The translations under genes were made by a program, and so were the position numbers. Shown here one piece after another: positions 22,663 through 30,736 of a DNA stretch of 33,947 nucleotides. Position 1 is the first letter of the stretch; each line of letters begins with the position of its first letter. Source of the stretch: an uncultured Caryophanales bacterium (lineage in GTDB: Bacteria > Bacillota_I > Bacilli_A > RF39 > UBA660); NCBI GenBank assembly GCA_946414975.1, contig CAMKQS010000008.1, forward strand, positions 1-33,947. Reading direction: 5' to 3'. The notes below the pieces were generated by a model that worked only from the letters and a program-made list of their open reading frames with translations, ran no database searches and was not told the DNA's origin.

Positions 22663-23211
22663 TTACTTTTTTATAATTAAACACTCACGGTGCTCTAAAG
22701 GACCCAAAGCAAAATCTGACATAGTCATATTATTAAATCTTTTAATATTTACTCTTCTATTATATTCAAATGGATTATCAAATATAATCTCAACCATTCT
22801 CTCTTCATCAAAATATATATCATCTAAATAATATGGATCAAACAAATAAATATAATTATTATCTATATCTGTTATAAGTACATAATGACTTTTTCCATTT
22901 AAATATAAATGAATAATAATACAAGTATTTTTATCCTTCATATTATCTTTAATTACTTTTAAGTTTACTTCTTCTCTACTAAGAAGAGTTAAATCTAATT
23001 TATATTTCTTTTTACTCAATATTTTTTTTGAAAAATCACATATTGACTCCTGTTTTAATAATATATTACCTTCATTAACAGTATGTTTATAAACACTTTT
23101 TATTAATGAAGAATCTGTATCTTCCCTATCAAACAAATAACAAATAGCATTTAATAGTGTTGTTTTTCCACTATCACTTTCAGTCATTTGATATCTTAAT
23201 GGAACTTTCAT
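22663..23211 (-). CDS. C39/papain-like peptidase-fold protein with Ser in place of the nucleophile Cys
   Basis: 182 aa. The N-terminal VPLRYQMTESDSGKTTLLNAICYLFDRED matches a Firmicutes C39-like family in which the motif usually reads D-C-G-x-T-x-LLNA. Here the Cys codon position is AGT (Ser), one base from TGT. The later His (SHYVLI) and Asp (FDPYY) of the triad remain. GGAGG precedes the ATG. Either it is a catalytically weakened or regulatory derivative, or a Ser-nucleophile variant. The GKTT string is not a Walker loop in this context. It sits between the lipid kinase and a DUF308 protein, with no known pathway. Confidence 0.7.
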   Translation of the reverse strand: MKVPLRYQMTESDSGKTTLLNAICYLFDREDTDSSLIKSVYKHTVNEGNILLKQESICDFSKKILSKKKYKLDLTLLSREEVNLKVIKDNMKDKNTCIIIHLYLNGKSHYVLITDIDNNYIYLFDPYYLDDIYFDEERMVEIIFDNPFEYNRRVNIKRFNNMTMSDFALGPLEHRECLIIKK

Positions 23212-23295
23212 AAATCCTCCTTTTTAGTTAATAACTAACCATTGTTAATTATTATAATCTATTATGTTGTAATTTACAAGTTTTTATTCTATAAA

Positions 23296-23322
23296 AAAAT
23301 ACAAATATAAAACTTGTATTTT
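23296..23322 (-). terminator. Terminator of the DUF308 gene
   Basis: AAAATACAA and TTGTATTTT (23296-23304, 23314-23322) form a 9-bp stem, followed by TTT on the minus strand; it overlaps the stop at 23321. Confidence 0.75.
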
Positions 23323-23956
23323 ACTCTTCTATATCAGCTTCAATTACTTTTCCTTCTTTTAACTTTTTAGTAACATTCTCTTTTTTCTTTATCCTTTTAT
23401 TCTCTTTATCATATTCTTCTTTATCAAAAATATTAGAATATTTTTTTCTATTTACTAAATAGAATATATAATTAACTATTTCAGTTATTGAATAAATTAT
23501 TAAGAATATACCAACAAATCCTGATATAAAATCAAATGCTAATCCTGTTAAAACAAGTCCGCCAAGTAATATCATAAGTAATGAACTAATTAAATACATT
23601 CTATAACTTACTCTATCTACTCTAGATAGTGTAACTGCAAGTATTAATCTTTTTACTGCTGCAAATAGTATCCAACAACCAAATATTATTCTAATAGAAA
23701 GTCCAACAATTGGTGGAAAACTAATTAATACAACACCATATATCATTAAAAATATATTAATTGCAAGAGCTGTTGTATCAAGAATCTTATCGTTAAATAA
23801 ATATATTATTTTTATAATACTAATTAATATAACCACTGCACCAATAACCCATGACATTGCATTTATTAATACATCTGAATTAATAACTAATATAACACCT
23901 ACTGTAAGCATTATTAAAGAAATTAATACATTTGATAGATTCAGTTCTTTTTTCAT
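23321..23956 (-). CDS. DUF308/HdeD-like membrane protein, 211 aa
   Basis: Six hydrophobic segments in two triplets (residues ~10-165), with the repeated Gly-rich pattern of HdeD/DUF308 (VGVILVINSDVLINAMSWVIGAVVILISI, GLAFDFISGFVGIFLIIYSITEIV). The C-terminal ~45 residues are a charged cytoplasmic tail with many Lys/Glu. It starts the base after the upstream stop, so it is translationally coupled to the 158-aa gene. The role in the membrane is unknown; related proteins are linked to acid or stress response. Confidence 0.82.
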   Translation of the reverse strand: MKKELNLSNVLISLIMLTVGVILVINSDVLINAMSWVIGAVVILISIIKIIYLFNDKILDTTALAINIFLMIYGVVLISFPPIVGLSIRIIFGCWILFAAVKRLILAVTLSRVDRVSYRMYLISSLLMILLGGLVLTGLAFDFISGFVGIFLIIYSITEIVNYIFYLVNRKKYSNIFDKEEYDKENKRIKKKENVTKKLKEGKVIEADIEE

Positions 23957-24433
23957 TTAATCCTCCTTATCATACTGATTAAAAATTAATTTTATATTAT
24001 CTTCAAAATCAATTTTTTCTTCTTTTTTATTTTTTATTACTAAATCAACTGTTTTATTTTTAAAAGATTTAATTATTAAACCATTACTAATCTCATTATT
24101 ATTTTGTTTTAATGTAACAACAATATCATCATTACTATTTATAATACTATATAAATAAGCATCAATACTACCTTTATTTTCTATAGTAAGTTTGTATGAT
24201 AACTCGCTATTAGCATCGATACTACCTTTTACTTTTATATTTGTTTTATCTATAGAAATATTACTATCATCAATATCAAGAGCTATCTTCCAATTATTAA
24301 GATTTATATCACTTGTTGAATTATTAAAAATATTTCCACCTAATCTATCTAACATTACATATCCTGTAACACTACATAACCCAATTATAAATATAATAGC
24401 AAAAAACATAATTCCTTTATGGCTTTTATTCAT
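23957..24433 (-). CDS. Membrane-anchored extracellular beta-domain protein, 158 aa
   Basis: An N-terminal hydrophobic helix (residues ~8-28) acts as anchor or signal peptide; no lipobox Cys fits. The rest looks like an Ig-like or CalY/camelysin-like beta-sandwich with repeated 'IENKGSIDAYLYSI' and 'VIKNKKEEKID' strand patterns of the TasA/camelysin/spore-coat type. I am not sure of the family. It is followed at once by the DUF308 gene, so the two may form a membrane unit. Confidence 0.55.
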   Translation of the reverse strand: MNKSHKGIMFFAIIFIIGLCSVTGYVMLDRLGGNIFNNSTSDINLNNWKIALDIDDSNISIDKTNIKVKGSIDANSELSYKLTIENKGSIDAYLYSIINSNDDIVVTLKQNNNEISNGLIIKSFKNKTVDLVIKNKKEEKIDFEDNIKLIFNQYDKED

Positions 24434-24490
24434 ACTACACCTACCTTATAATCTACTTAATTATATCATAAAGGTATTTAAAATAGCAAA

Positions 24491-26242
24491 TTAATATTCT
24501 TTATTTTTTATCTTATCATTTATTAATTTAATAAATTCTTCCTTTGATACAGTTGTAGTATCTCTACTTCCAAGCACTCTAAAGCTTATTAAATTATTTT
24601 CTTTTTCATTATCTCCTAAAATTAATGTATATGGTATTTTACTAGTCTGTGCCTCACGCATACGATATGATAGTTTCTCATCTTTACTATTTAACTCCAC
24701 TCTATACAATTCATTAAGATAATTAAATACTTCTTTAGCATAAGATAGATGATATTCATTATTAACAGGTAAGATGCTGATTTGTGTTGGAGCTAACCAA
24801 AGTGGTAATACTCCTTTTGTTTCTTCTAGTAAATATGCCATAAATCTATCAAGTGATCCTAGTATTGCACGGTGAAGGACAACAGGTGTCTTTTTTGTTC
24901 CATCACTATCAACATATTTTAAATCAAACTTAGCAGGTAGGCAGAAATCTAATTGACATGTTGATAATGTAATCTCATTTCCAACAGCTGGCTTAACATT
25001 TACATCAAGCTTTGGTCCATAAAAGGCTGCTTCACCAATTTCTTCAGTATAATCAATACCAAGAGTATTTAATACACTTCTAAGCTCCTCCTCAGCACTA
25101 TCCCACATCTCATCATCTGGATGGTATTTTTCTTTATCGTTTTTATCTCTTAGGGATAATACACATCTATAATTCTTTATATTAAAATCTTTATAAACAT
25201 CAAATATTAAATCAACAACGTTTTTAAACTCTTCTTTTATTTGTTCTTTAGTAACAAATAAATGGGCATCATTTTGACAGAAATGTCTACCACGCTCAAT
25301 ACCTTTTAACGCTCCACTTGCTTCATATCTAAAGTCATGTGCAACCTCTCCAATTCTAATAGGTAAATCTTTATATGAATGAAGAGTATTTGCATATATC
25401 ATCATATGATGTGGACAATTCATTGGACGTAGTACAAATGATTCTCCATCAACATCCATCTTAGGAAACATATTTTCTTTATAATGATCCCAGTGCCCAG
25501 AAGTTTTATATAATTCTACATTTCCTAAAGCTGGAGTCATAACATGTTTATAACCTAATTTTCTTTCTTTTTCTTTAATATAATTCTCAAGTTCTTGCCA
25601 AATTATATAACCATTTGGTAAATACATAGGAAGTCCTCTTCCAACTAAATCATCAGTCATAAAAATTCCAAGTTCTTTACCTAATTTTCTATGATCACGT
25701 AGTTTTGCTTCTTCTAATTCTTTTAGATGTTCTTCCAAATCTTCCTTCGTATTAAAGCATACTCCATAAATTCTAGTTAACATTTGATTTTTAGAATCTC
25801 CCTTATAGTATGCTCCACTAGTCTTTAAAAGTTTAAAGTTTTTAAGTAACTTAACAGATTCAACATGTGGTCCACGACATAAATCTGTAAAATCTCCTTG
25901 TGTATAAGCAGAAATAACACTATCACTATCCATATTATTTATTAAATCTATCTTATACTTATCATTTTTAAACATTTCTAAAGCTTCTTCTTTAGTTAAT
26001 TCTTTTCTTACTATTCTTTTACCATCTTTAGCAAGCTTTTTCATTTCTTTTTCTATTTTAGCTAAATCATCTTCTGTAATAACTCCACCACATAAATCTA
26101 TATCATAATAAAATCCTTCTTCAATTACTGGTCCTACCCAAAACATTGCATTAGGATATAAATGTTTTACAGCTTGTGCCATTAAATGTGCACAACTATG
26201 ATTTAACATATTTAAATTAGTATCTTCCTTGATATTTATCAT
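24491..26242 (-). CDS. thrS: Threonyl-tRNA synthetase lacking the TGS domain
   Basis: 583 aa. It attaches threonine to tRNA-Thr. The protein begins directly in the N2 editing domain (HSCAHLMAQA... with CRGPHVES and the YYKGDSKNQM motif), so the ~60-residue N-terminal TGS domain is missing compared with the usual ~640 aa. Class II core motifs are present: RPMNCPHHMM (zinc/Cys), RYEASGALKGIERGRHF, and VLHRAILGSLDRF. The anticodon-binding domain follows (LPLWLAPTQISILPVN...). GGAGG precedes the ATG, which overlaps the upstream gene by 26 bp. Expression is presumably set by the T-box leader at 26757-26968. Confidence 0.97.
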   Translation of the reverse strand: MINIKEDTNLNMLNHSCAHLMAQAVKHLYPNAMFWVGPVIEEGFYYDIDLCGGVITEDDLAKIEKEMKKLAKDGKRIVRKELTKEEALEMFKNDKYKIDLINNMDSDSVISAYTQGDFTDLCRGPHVESVKLLKNFKLLKTSGAYYKGDSKNQMLTRIYGVCFNTKEDLEEHLKELEEAKLRDHRKLGKELGIFMTDDLVGRGLPMYLPNGYIIWQELENYIKEKERKLGYKHVMTPALGNVELYKTSGHWDHYKENMFPKMDVDGESFVLRPMNCPHHMMIYANTLHSYKDLPIRIGEVAHDFRYEASGALKGIERGRHFCQNDAHLFVTKEQIKEEFKNVVDLIFDVYKDFNIKNYRCVLSLRDKNDKEKYHPDDEMWDSAEEELRSVLNTLGIDYTEEIGEAAFYGPKLDVNVKPAVGNEITLSTCQLDFCLPAKFDLKYVDSDGTKKTPVVLHRAILGSLDRFMAYLLEETKGVLPLWLAPTQISILPVNNEYHLSYAKEVFNYLNELYRVELNSKDEKLSYRMREAQTSKIPYTLILGDNEKENNLISFRVLGSRDTTTVSKEEFIKLINDKIKNKEY

Positions 26243-26756
26243 ATAATATCTTCCTCCTTATTTTCTTACTTAATTTTTTATTATTACCTTCTATATCATT
26301 TACATTATCACTTTTTAAATGATGTAAGTTGTAATCAACTTTAGTTTTATCCTCATCACTATTATGATTTTCATTATCTCTTAATCTTTTGTCTAAATTT
26401 TCTATTACACTTATTATATTTTCACTTAAATTATTATTTATATATTCCTTTAATACTGGACTTATAATTTCATTTACTTTAATACCATTTTTAATAATAC
26501 TACTAACTAGTTCATTATCTAAAATACCAGTATCATTTAAAATAACCATCATATTTTCATCACAATTTACTATATATACACAAAGTAAATATATAATTTT
26601 TTCATCCATATTTGTAACTAAATAAATGTCTCCAAATACTTTATGCATTTCTCTACTTTTATTAACATTTATAAAATTAATTCTATTTAATTCAATTAAT
26701 TTTGTAAAACAATCGTTTATTCTTCTTATCCTTATTACATCTTCATCTGTCAACAT
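26217..26756 (-). CDS. Unknown T-box-controlled protein, 179 aa
   Basis: I do not recognise this protein. Residues 1-125 look like a compact alpha/beta domain (FTKLIELNRINFINVNKSREMHKVFGDIYLVTN...ILNDTG). The C-terminal ~50 residues are Asp/Asn/Lys-rich and likely disordered. GGGAGG precedes the ATG. It lies between the T-box leader and thrS and overlaps thrS by 26 bp, so it is made only when threonine charging is low. That links it to ThrRS or tRNA-Thr use; it could stand in for the missing TGS region, but no TGS motif is visible. Confidence 0.7.
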   Translation of the reverse strand: MLTDEDVIRIRRINDCFTKLIELNRINFINVNKSREMHKVFGDIYLVTNMDEKIIYLLCVYIVNCDENMMVILNDTGILDNELVSSIIKNGIKVNEIISPVLKEYINNNLSENIISVIENLDKRLRDNENHNSDEDKTKVDYNLHHLKSDNVNDIEGNNKKLSKKIRRKILYDKYQGRY

Positions 26757-26968
26757 AAAACCTCCCTATAAAAAAAACACCCCTATATTAGGAGCGTTTA
26801 AACGCGGTACCATCCTACCTTATCACTTAATTTTTTAACGCACTAATGCGGAGCATTTTTCAATGTCAGCTCCTAGGTAGTAACTAAAGATATATATATT
26901 ATCTTACACCAACCGATAACTCTCTTAAATATACCATCTACAGTCTTATCCTATTCATCGCCTTTTTC
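26757..26968 (-). promoter_or_regulatory. T-box (tRNA-Thr) riboswitch leader
   Basis: Contains the T-box sequence AGGATGGTACCGCG (26803-26816). Stem I features lie upstream: GAGAGTTATCGGTTGGTGTAAG, and an ACT/ACC Thr codon pair at the expected specifier place (about 26874-26888), followed by a GGAGC segment. A terminator stem sits at 26777-26797 (ACGCTCCT/AGGGGTGT) before T7. Uncharged tRNA-Thr would pair and favour the antiterminator. The ACC versus ACT specifier choice cannot be settled by eye. Confidence 0.9.
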
Positions 26969-26974
26969 AAATAT

Positions 26975-27003
26975 ATTATAATATAAAAATTAAAAAATGT
27001 GAA
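26975..27003 (-). promoter_or_regulatory. SigA promoter of the T-box-thrS operon
   Basis: TTCACA (26998-27003), 17 bp, TATAAT (26975-26980) on the minus strand. It overlaps the last codons and stop of the reverse transcriptase gene. Confidence 0.8.
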
Positions 27004-27922
27004 GATATTTTTTTATAATATCTCTATATTTAATAAATTCTATATCATCTTTATTTATTTGTAATACATATAATATTCTACCATATAAACTATTAATATA
27101 TTTTCTTTTATTTTTTATATTTAACTTTTTCATATGTGATGAAATACCATATTTATTAATATAATATATTTCTTGTCTTATTTTACTTCTATATTTAGAA
27201 TTTGCCTGTATTTTTTCATTTACAATAATACCAGTTACAGATTGAGAGTGATAATTATATATTACTTTTATTTTCTTATTATTAATTTTTAAATTTAATT
27301 TATATAATAGTTTTCTTACCTTTCTTATAACTATATTAGGATTAAAATCGCCTGAAAATGTCATATCATCAGAATACCTAGTATAATTTATATTAAGTTC
27401 TTTACAAAACATACCAATCTTGTAATCAATTTCTCTCATGACTAAATTAGAAATATAAGCTGATGTTGGAGCTCCTTGTGGTAAAAAGCCATAATATGTA
27501 CATAAATTTGTAAGCAATATTCCAATAGATTTAGGAAAACTATAAAAACAATTTTTATACACATTTATAAAATCTATATTATCAAAAAAATCTACAATAT
27601 CTAATTTTAATATAACTTTACTTTTCACATGAACAATTGCATTATCTACAATACTAATATTTTTATGATATGCTTTAGCATACTCTGATACTTTCATATC
27701 TTCCAGGATATTTGATAATATTTTTCTTTGAATATGTTTTAATATTTTATTAGGCTCATATATAGTTCTATAATTACCATTTCTTTTTTTTATTTTATAC
27801 TCTTTATAATTATTTTCAATATTATTACTTATCGAATAAATAGTTTTTATATATTTATTTTTATCTTTATAATCTAATAAATTAAGAGATAGTAAACAAT
27901 CAGTTATATTATTATAATTCAT
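26990..27922 (-). CDS. Retron-type reverse transcriptase, 310 aa
   Basis: A complete bacterial retron RT. Visible features in order: NAIVH (residues 94-98, the retron NAxxH motif), LDIVDFF (catalytic Asp108 region), LPQGAPTSAYISNL (147-160), YSDD (183-186, catalytic YxDD) and VTG at 229-231, the motif of the retron-specific thumb region. Length is standard for a stand-alone retron RT; there is no fused effector domain. GGAGG precedes the ATG. An msr-msd RNA locus lies directly upstream. The enzyme would make branched msDNA from that RNA, and retrons commonly serve in phage defence. No gene next to it belongs to a retron effector family I know. Confidence 0.95.
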   Translation of the reverse strand: MNYNNITDCLLSLNLLDYKDKNKYIKTIYSISNNIENNYKEYKIKKRNGNYRTIYEPNKILKHIQRKILSNILEDMKVSEYAKAYHKNISIVDNAIVHVKSKVILKLDIVDFFDNIDFINVYKNCFYSFPKSIGILLTNLCTYYGFLPQGAPTSAYISNLVMREIDYKIGMFCKELNINYTRYSDDMTFSGDFNPNIVIRKVRKLLYKLNLKINNKKIKVIYNYHSQSVTGIIVNEKIQANSKYRSKIRQEIYYINKYGISSHMKKLNIKNKRKYINSLYGRILYVLQINKDDIEFIKYRDIIKKYLHIF

Positions 27923-27936
27923 TTTACTACCTCCTG

Positions 27937-28090
27937 TGCAGTACTTAATGATATTGTAATATGAAAATGTACTTTTTAATTATCTACTACACGAAGTGTA
28001 GTTAAGTACTTTGAAATATTACAATTATCGTCTTACTTAAAATCATCCCTTAACGACTCGTTAAAGTAGGCATAGCCAGTTACTACTGCA
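27937..28090 (-). ncRNA. Retron msr-msd non-coding RNA
   Basis: Directly upstream of the RT, as in retrons, with about 14 nt before the ATG. The ends pair as a1/a2: TGCAGTA (28084-28090) with TACTGCA (27937-27943). An msr-type hairpin is at 28050-28064 (CGTTAA/TTAACG, extended by C-G and U-G). The msd part is a long nested stem: outer ATTGTAATAT (28016-28025) with ATATTACAAT (27953-27962), middle GTACTT (28004-28009) with AAGTAC (27969-27974), and inner CTACAC-TTC-GTGTAG (27987-28001). The exact branching G is not identified; a G in the ACTGGC following a1 is the first candidate. Confidence 0.85.
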
Positions 28091-28095
28091 TTAAT

Positions 28096-28101
28096 ATTAT
28101 A
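28096..28101 (-). promoter_or_regulatory. -10 element of the retron operon
   Basis: TATAAT on the minus strand; initiation about 6 nt later would start the RNA exactly at the a1 arm. The -35 region (about 28119-28124) is poor. Confidence 0.6.
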
Positions 28102-28113
28102 ACACTTTAATAT

Positions 28114-28503
28114 CTATTTATATAGATTAATTACATAATTTGCAAGAATTATATCAGCATCAGCTAAATCATAATCTAAAAGATTTTTAACATTAATCCA
28201 TTTATATTCAACATGATCTATAAGCTTATATTCTCCAGATATATATTCACAACGATATAGTCTTAAATCAACTGTCTTATTTGGATATTCATAAATATTA
28301 TTTACAATAAATTCTTTAGCTCTCACTGTAACATCAAATTCTTCTTTAATTTCTCTTTCTATTGCTTTTTTTTCGTCTTCATCCTCTTCTACTTTTCCTC
28401 CTGGAAATTCCCACTTTAAAGATGCACTAATATCTCCTTTTTTTCTTTTCGCAATCAATATTTTATCTTTATTAAAAATAAGTGCAGCAACTACTTTTAT
28501 CAT
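28114..28503 (-). CDS. Nudix hydrolase, MutT/8-oxo-dGTPase-like
   Basis: 129 aa with a full Nudix box: GGKVEEDEDEKKAIEREIKEEF matches G-x5-E-x7-R-E-U-x-E-E. KWEFPGGK before it is typical of MutT. Such enzymes hydrolyse oxidised or other nucleoside triphosphates to the monophosphate. It follows the DUF2779 nuclease gene by 2 bp and precedes the retron promoter, so it may be cotranscribed with the nuclease. Substrate is inferred from family resemblance. Confidence 0.9.
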   Translation of the reverse strand: MIKVVAALIFNKDKILIAKRKKGDISASLKWEFPGGKVEEDEDEKKAIEREIKEEFDVTVRAKEFIVNNIYEYPNKTVDLRLYRCEYISGEYKLIDHVEYKWINVKNLLDYDLADADIILANYVINLYK

Positions 28504-28505
28504 AT

Positions 28506-29975
28506 TTACTCCTTTACTATATCATTCAAATAATCATATATTTTTACCATTGCATATGTATCAAGACAACAATATTCAAGCAAACTTTTTCTAATTTTTT
28601 CTTGTTCATCAGCACTATAACTACTTAAATTAGCAAATATATTCATAGCTTCACTCCCGTTATGTACTAAATCAAGATTATGATAATCAAGAGTAGGATC
28701 ATCTTTAAAAAGTGCTGGCAATACATATTTTATTGAATATGATCCATGCATATCCTTATTATAATAATATCTATTTTTAAAAGGAATCATTAAATCTTTT
28801 ATATTATTATAAATATTATCTAAATTATCTTTTAAATCAGGATATAAACTAGCTAAATTCTTAATAACATTTTTTTCAAATGACATGTTGTAAGCTAAAA
28901 TACATGTATCTTTTTTTATATCTTTAACTAATCTTTCAGCTAAAGATCTTCTAGGATCAGTATTAGAATCACCTAAAAATTCCTTATGCTTTAATACTCC
29001 ATTTTTATCATAATAATGTAGTGAGTATTGAAAAGGTACTTGCATATATGGCCTTACCCCTTCATATTTTGGAATAGACATTTGAAAAGTTTCAAAATCT
29101 AAAAAATATAATGGGTATGAAAGTGTATCTAAAAATTCTTTAATTTTATTTTTATCTATATAATCTTGTTTATTATTTAAATCATATTCTATCTGCATTT
29201 TATATTTAACATTTATATTAGATTTTAATAATTCTTTATAATTTTTAAAACCATTATTATATAGTTCTATCTTCTTTTTGTTTGATAATGACCTAATATC
29301 AAATACATTAGGACTTTCTATATTTCTAGTACAATATTTAAAATATGGACACTTATATGGTTCAAAACAATTAATACTAATTACGCTTTCCTTCTCTTTA
29401 CTATCATCTACATAATCATTAATACCTTTAATATTATCTTCTATATATTTTTGTTTATCTATCATCTCTTCAGTTAAATCAATTTTTATAAATAATTTAT
29501 CTAATTCTAAATGATCGTGATATTCATAATTACTATTAATAATAACTACAAAACTCTTTCTAACATTATATCCTAATTTAGTTAATACATATACTTGATA
29601 CGATAAATCTGTTTTAAATACATCCTTTAAATGTGTAGAACTTTTCACCTCATATATATCATAAAAATTACCATCTTTAACCAAAATATCAACACTACAA
29701 AAATTATTTTTGTAGGCAAAAGATGCTTCTGTAATTACTGCTTTATCGCATTTTAAAGCTTCTTTAGTATCCTCAATCATAACATTTAAATTATCGTTAA
29801 ATTGAATATTTATATCATCACCAAATAATTTACGTGCAACTTCATGGACATCATTACCATTATCCATAATAGCAGAATTATCAATATCCTCCTTAACATT
29901 ACTCTTATATTTATCTAACCATAACATCTTTTTACACTGTATTCCATTACAATACTTCGATTTTGATAAATTCAT
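28506..29975 (-). CDS. DUF2779 protein: Cas4-like nuclease plus DEDD exonuclease-like domain
   Basis: 489 aa. The N-terminal ~220 residues are Cas4/RecB-like: MNLSKSKYCNGIQCKK and CFEPYKCPYFKYC supply the Fe-S cysteines, and the FCSVDILVKDGN and DIYEVKSSTHLKD strings are the D...ExK core. The C-terminal ~220 residues have YFLDFETFQ (first DE of a DnaQ/DEDD exonuclease), LAYNMSFEKNVI and a late CCLDTYAMV (catalytic D). Domain order matches DUF2779. It probably degrades DNA or RNA. It forms an operon with the Nudix gene. A role with the neighbouring retron is open. Confidence 0.85.
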   Translation of the reverse strand: MNLSKSKYCNGIQCKKMLWLDKYKSNVKEDIDNSAIMDNGNDVHEVARKLFGDDINIQFNDNLNVMIEDTKEALKCDKAVITEASFAYKNNFCSVDILVKDGNFYDIYEVKSSTHLKDVFKTDLSYQVYVLTKLGYNVRKSFVVIINSNYEYHDHLELDKLFIKIDLTEEMIDKQKYIEDNIKGINDYVDDSKEKESVISINCFEPYKCPYFKYCTRNIESPNVFDIRSLSNKKKIELYNNGFKNYKELLKSNINVKYKMQIEYDLNNKQDYIDKNKIKEFLDTLSYPLYFLDFETFQMSIPKYEGVRPYMQVPFQYSLHYYDKNGVLKHKEFLGDSNTDPRRSLAERLVKDIKKDTCILAYNMSFEKNVIKNLASLYPDLKDNLDNIYNNIKDLMIPFKNRYYYNKDMHGSYSIKYVLPALFKDDPTLDYHNLDLVHNGSEAMNIFANLSSYSADEQEKIRKSLLEYCCLDTYAMVKIYDYLNDIVKE

Positions 29976-30018
29976 TCAATCACCTTCTAAATAAATTATA
30001 CCAAAAATAAAAGAACAA

Positions 30019-30213
30019 TCATAGATTATTCTCTTTAGTATAATCATTAATCATATCTTCTATTTTTAGAAGTTCTTCTAAATATTCATTATCATATTTA
30101 TTTAATATTTCTCTTTCTTCTTTACTTATAATCTTTTTATTTAAATATTTAATATCTAACTTTCTTTTTACCTTTTCTATATGATTAAATTTCTTACAAA
30201 TAATATCCAACAT
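30019..30213 (-). CDS. Small helical protein, 64 aa
   Basis: Unrecognised. The ATG at 30213 (alternative GTG at 30225) follows GGTGAT. The protein is Lys/Glu-rich and fully helical. A TATAAT at 30242-30247 on the minus strand may be its promoter, in the intergenic region shared with the XRE gene. Confidence 0.5.
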   Translation of the reverse strand: MLDIICKKFNHIEKVKRKLDIKYLNKKIISKEEREILNKYDNEYLEELLKIEDMINDYTKENNL

Positions 30214-30293
30214 CAAATCACCCACTAATTAATTAATAAGTATTATATACTATTATTACTAATTTGTATAGTGCTATAAGCCCATAAAATATT

Positions 30294-30312
30294 TTTACCA
30301 TTTATTGGTAAA
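30294..30312. promoter_or_regulatory. Operator-like dyad upstream of the XRE gene
   Basis: TTTACCA (30294-30300) and TGGTAAA (30306-30312) with 5 nt between; the site lies 24 bp before the GTG start at 30336, an expected place for autoregulation. Confidence 0.6.
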
Positions 30313-30335
30313 TTATATATATAGGAGGTACTTTT

Positions 30336-30596
30336 GTGGCAGTAGTAAAACACGATGATGGTTATTATTATGATATTGCAAGACATAATATTAGAAAATA
30401 TCGATTAGAAAAAAAGTATACACAACAAAGACTTGCTGATGAAACTGATTTATCACTTGACTTTATAGCAGAAATAGAAAGTGTTAAAAGAAAGAAATCT
30501 TTTAGCATTGCAACACTAGGTAGAATTGCAGATGTTCTAAATATTGATATTAATCTATTTTTTAAAAAACATAATGACAAAATAAAAAAGCAGTAA
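30336..30596 (+). CDS. XRE-family HTH regulator, 86 aa
   Basis: Starts with GTG at 30336, with TAGGAGG 7 nt upstream. The HTH is clear: ARHNIRKYRLEKKYTQQRLADETDLSLDFIAEIESVKRKKSFSIATLGRIADVLNIDINLFF. It is a single domain with a short basic tail. A perfect dyad lies just upstream, probably its operator. The divergent partner is a 64-aa helical protein and the convergent neighbour is a metalloprotease gene; which of them it regulates is not clear. Confidence 0.88.
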   Translation: MAVVKHDDGYYYDIARHNIRKYRLEKKYTQQRLADETDLSLDFIAEIESVKRKKSFSIATLGRIADVLNIDINLFFKKHNDKIKKQ

Positions 30597-30606
30597 TGCT
30601 TTTTTT
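30583..30606 (+). terminator. Terminator of the XRE gene
   Basis: AAAAAAGC and GCTTTTTT flank AGTAAT and are followed by further T; the stem includes the stop codon region. Confidence 0.7.
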
Positions 30607-30736
30607 AATTAAGAACTGTTTTAGATATACCACTTACACAACAGTAATTCATTATTTTCGCTCATTATCAATGACAATCTTTACTTTCATTATATCCTCG
30701 TGTATTATATGCATGATATTAAATTTTTCTATAATG

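Noticed and set aside
22663..23211. GKTT string in the C39-like protein as a Walker A loop
   Set aside because: There is no Gly-rich P-loop strand before it, and the following LLNA...LF pattern is that of the C39-like helix; the nucleotide-binding reading is spurious.
30652..30690. 12-codon ORF with GAGG before ATG in the 30607-30736 gap
   Set aside because: Too short to support; no conservation evidence. The gap otherwise shows nothing I can name.
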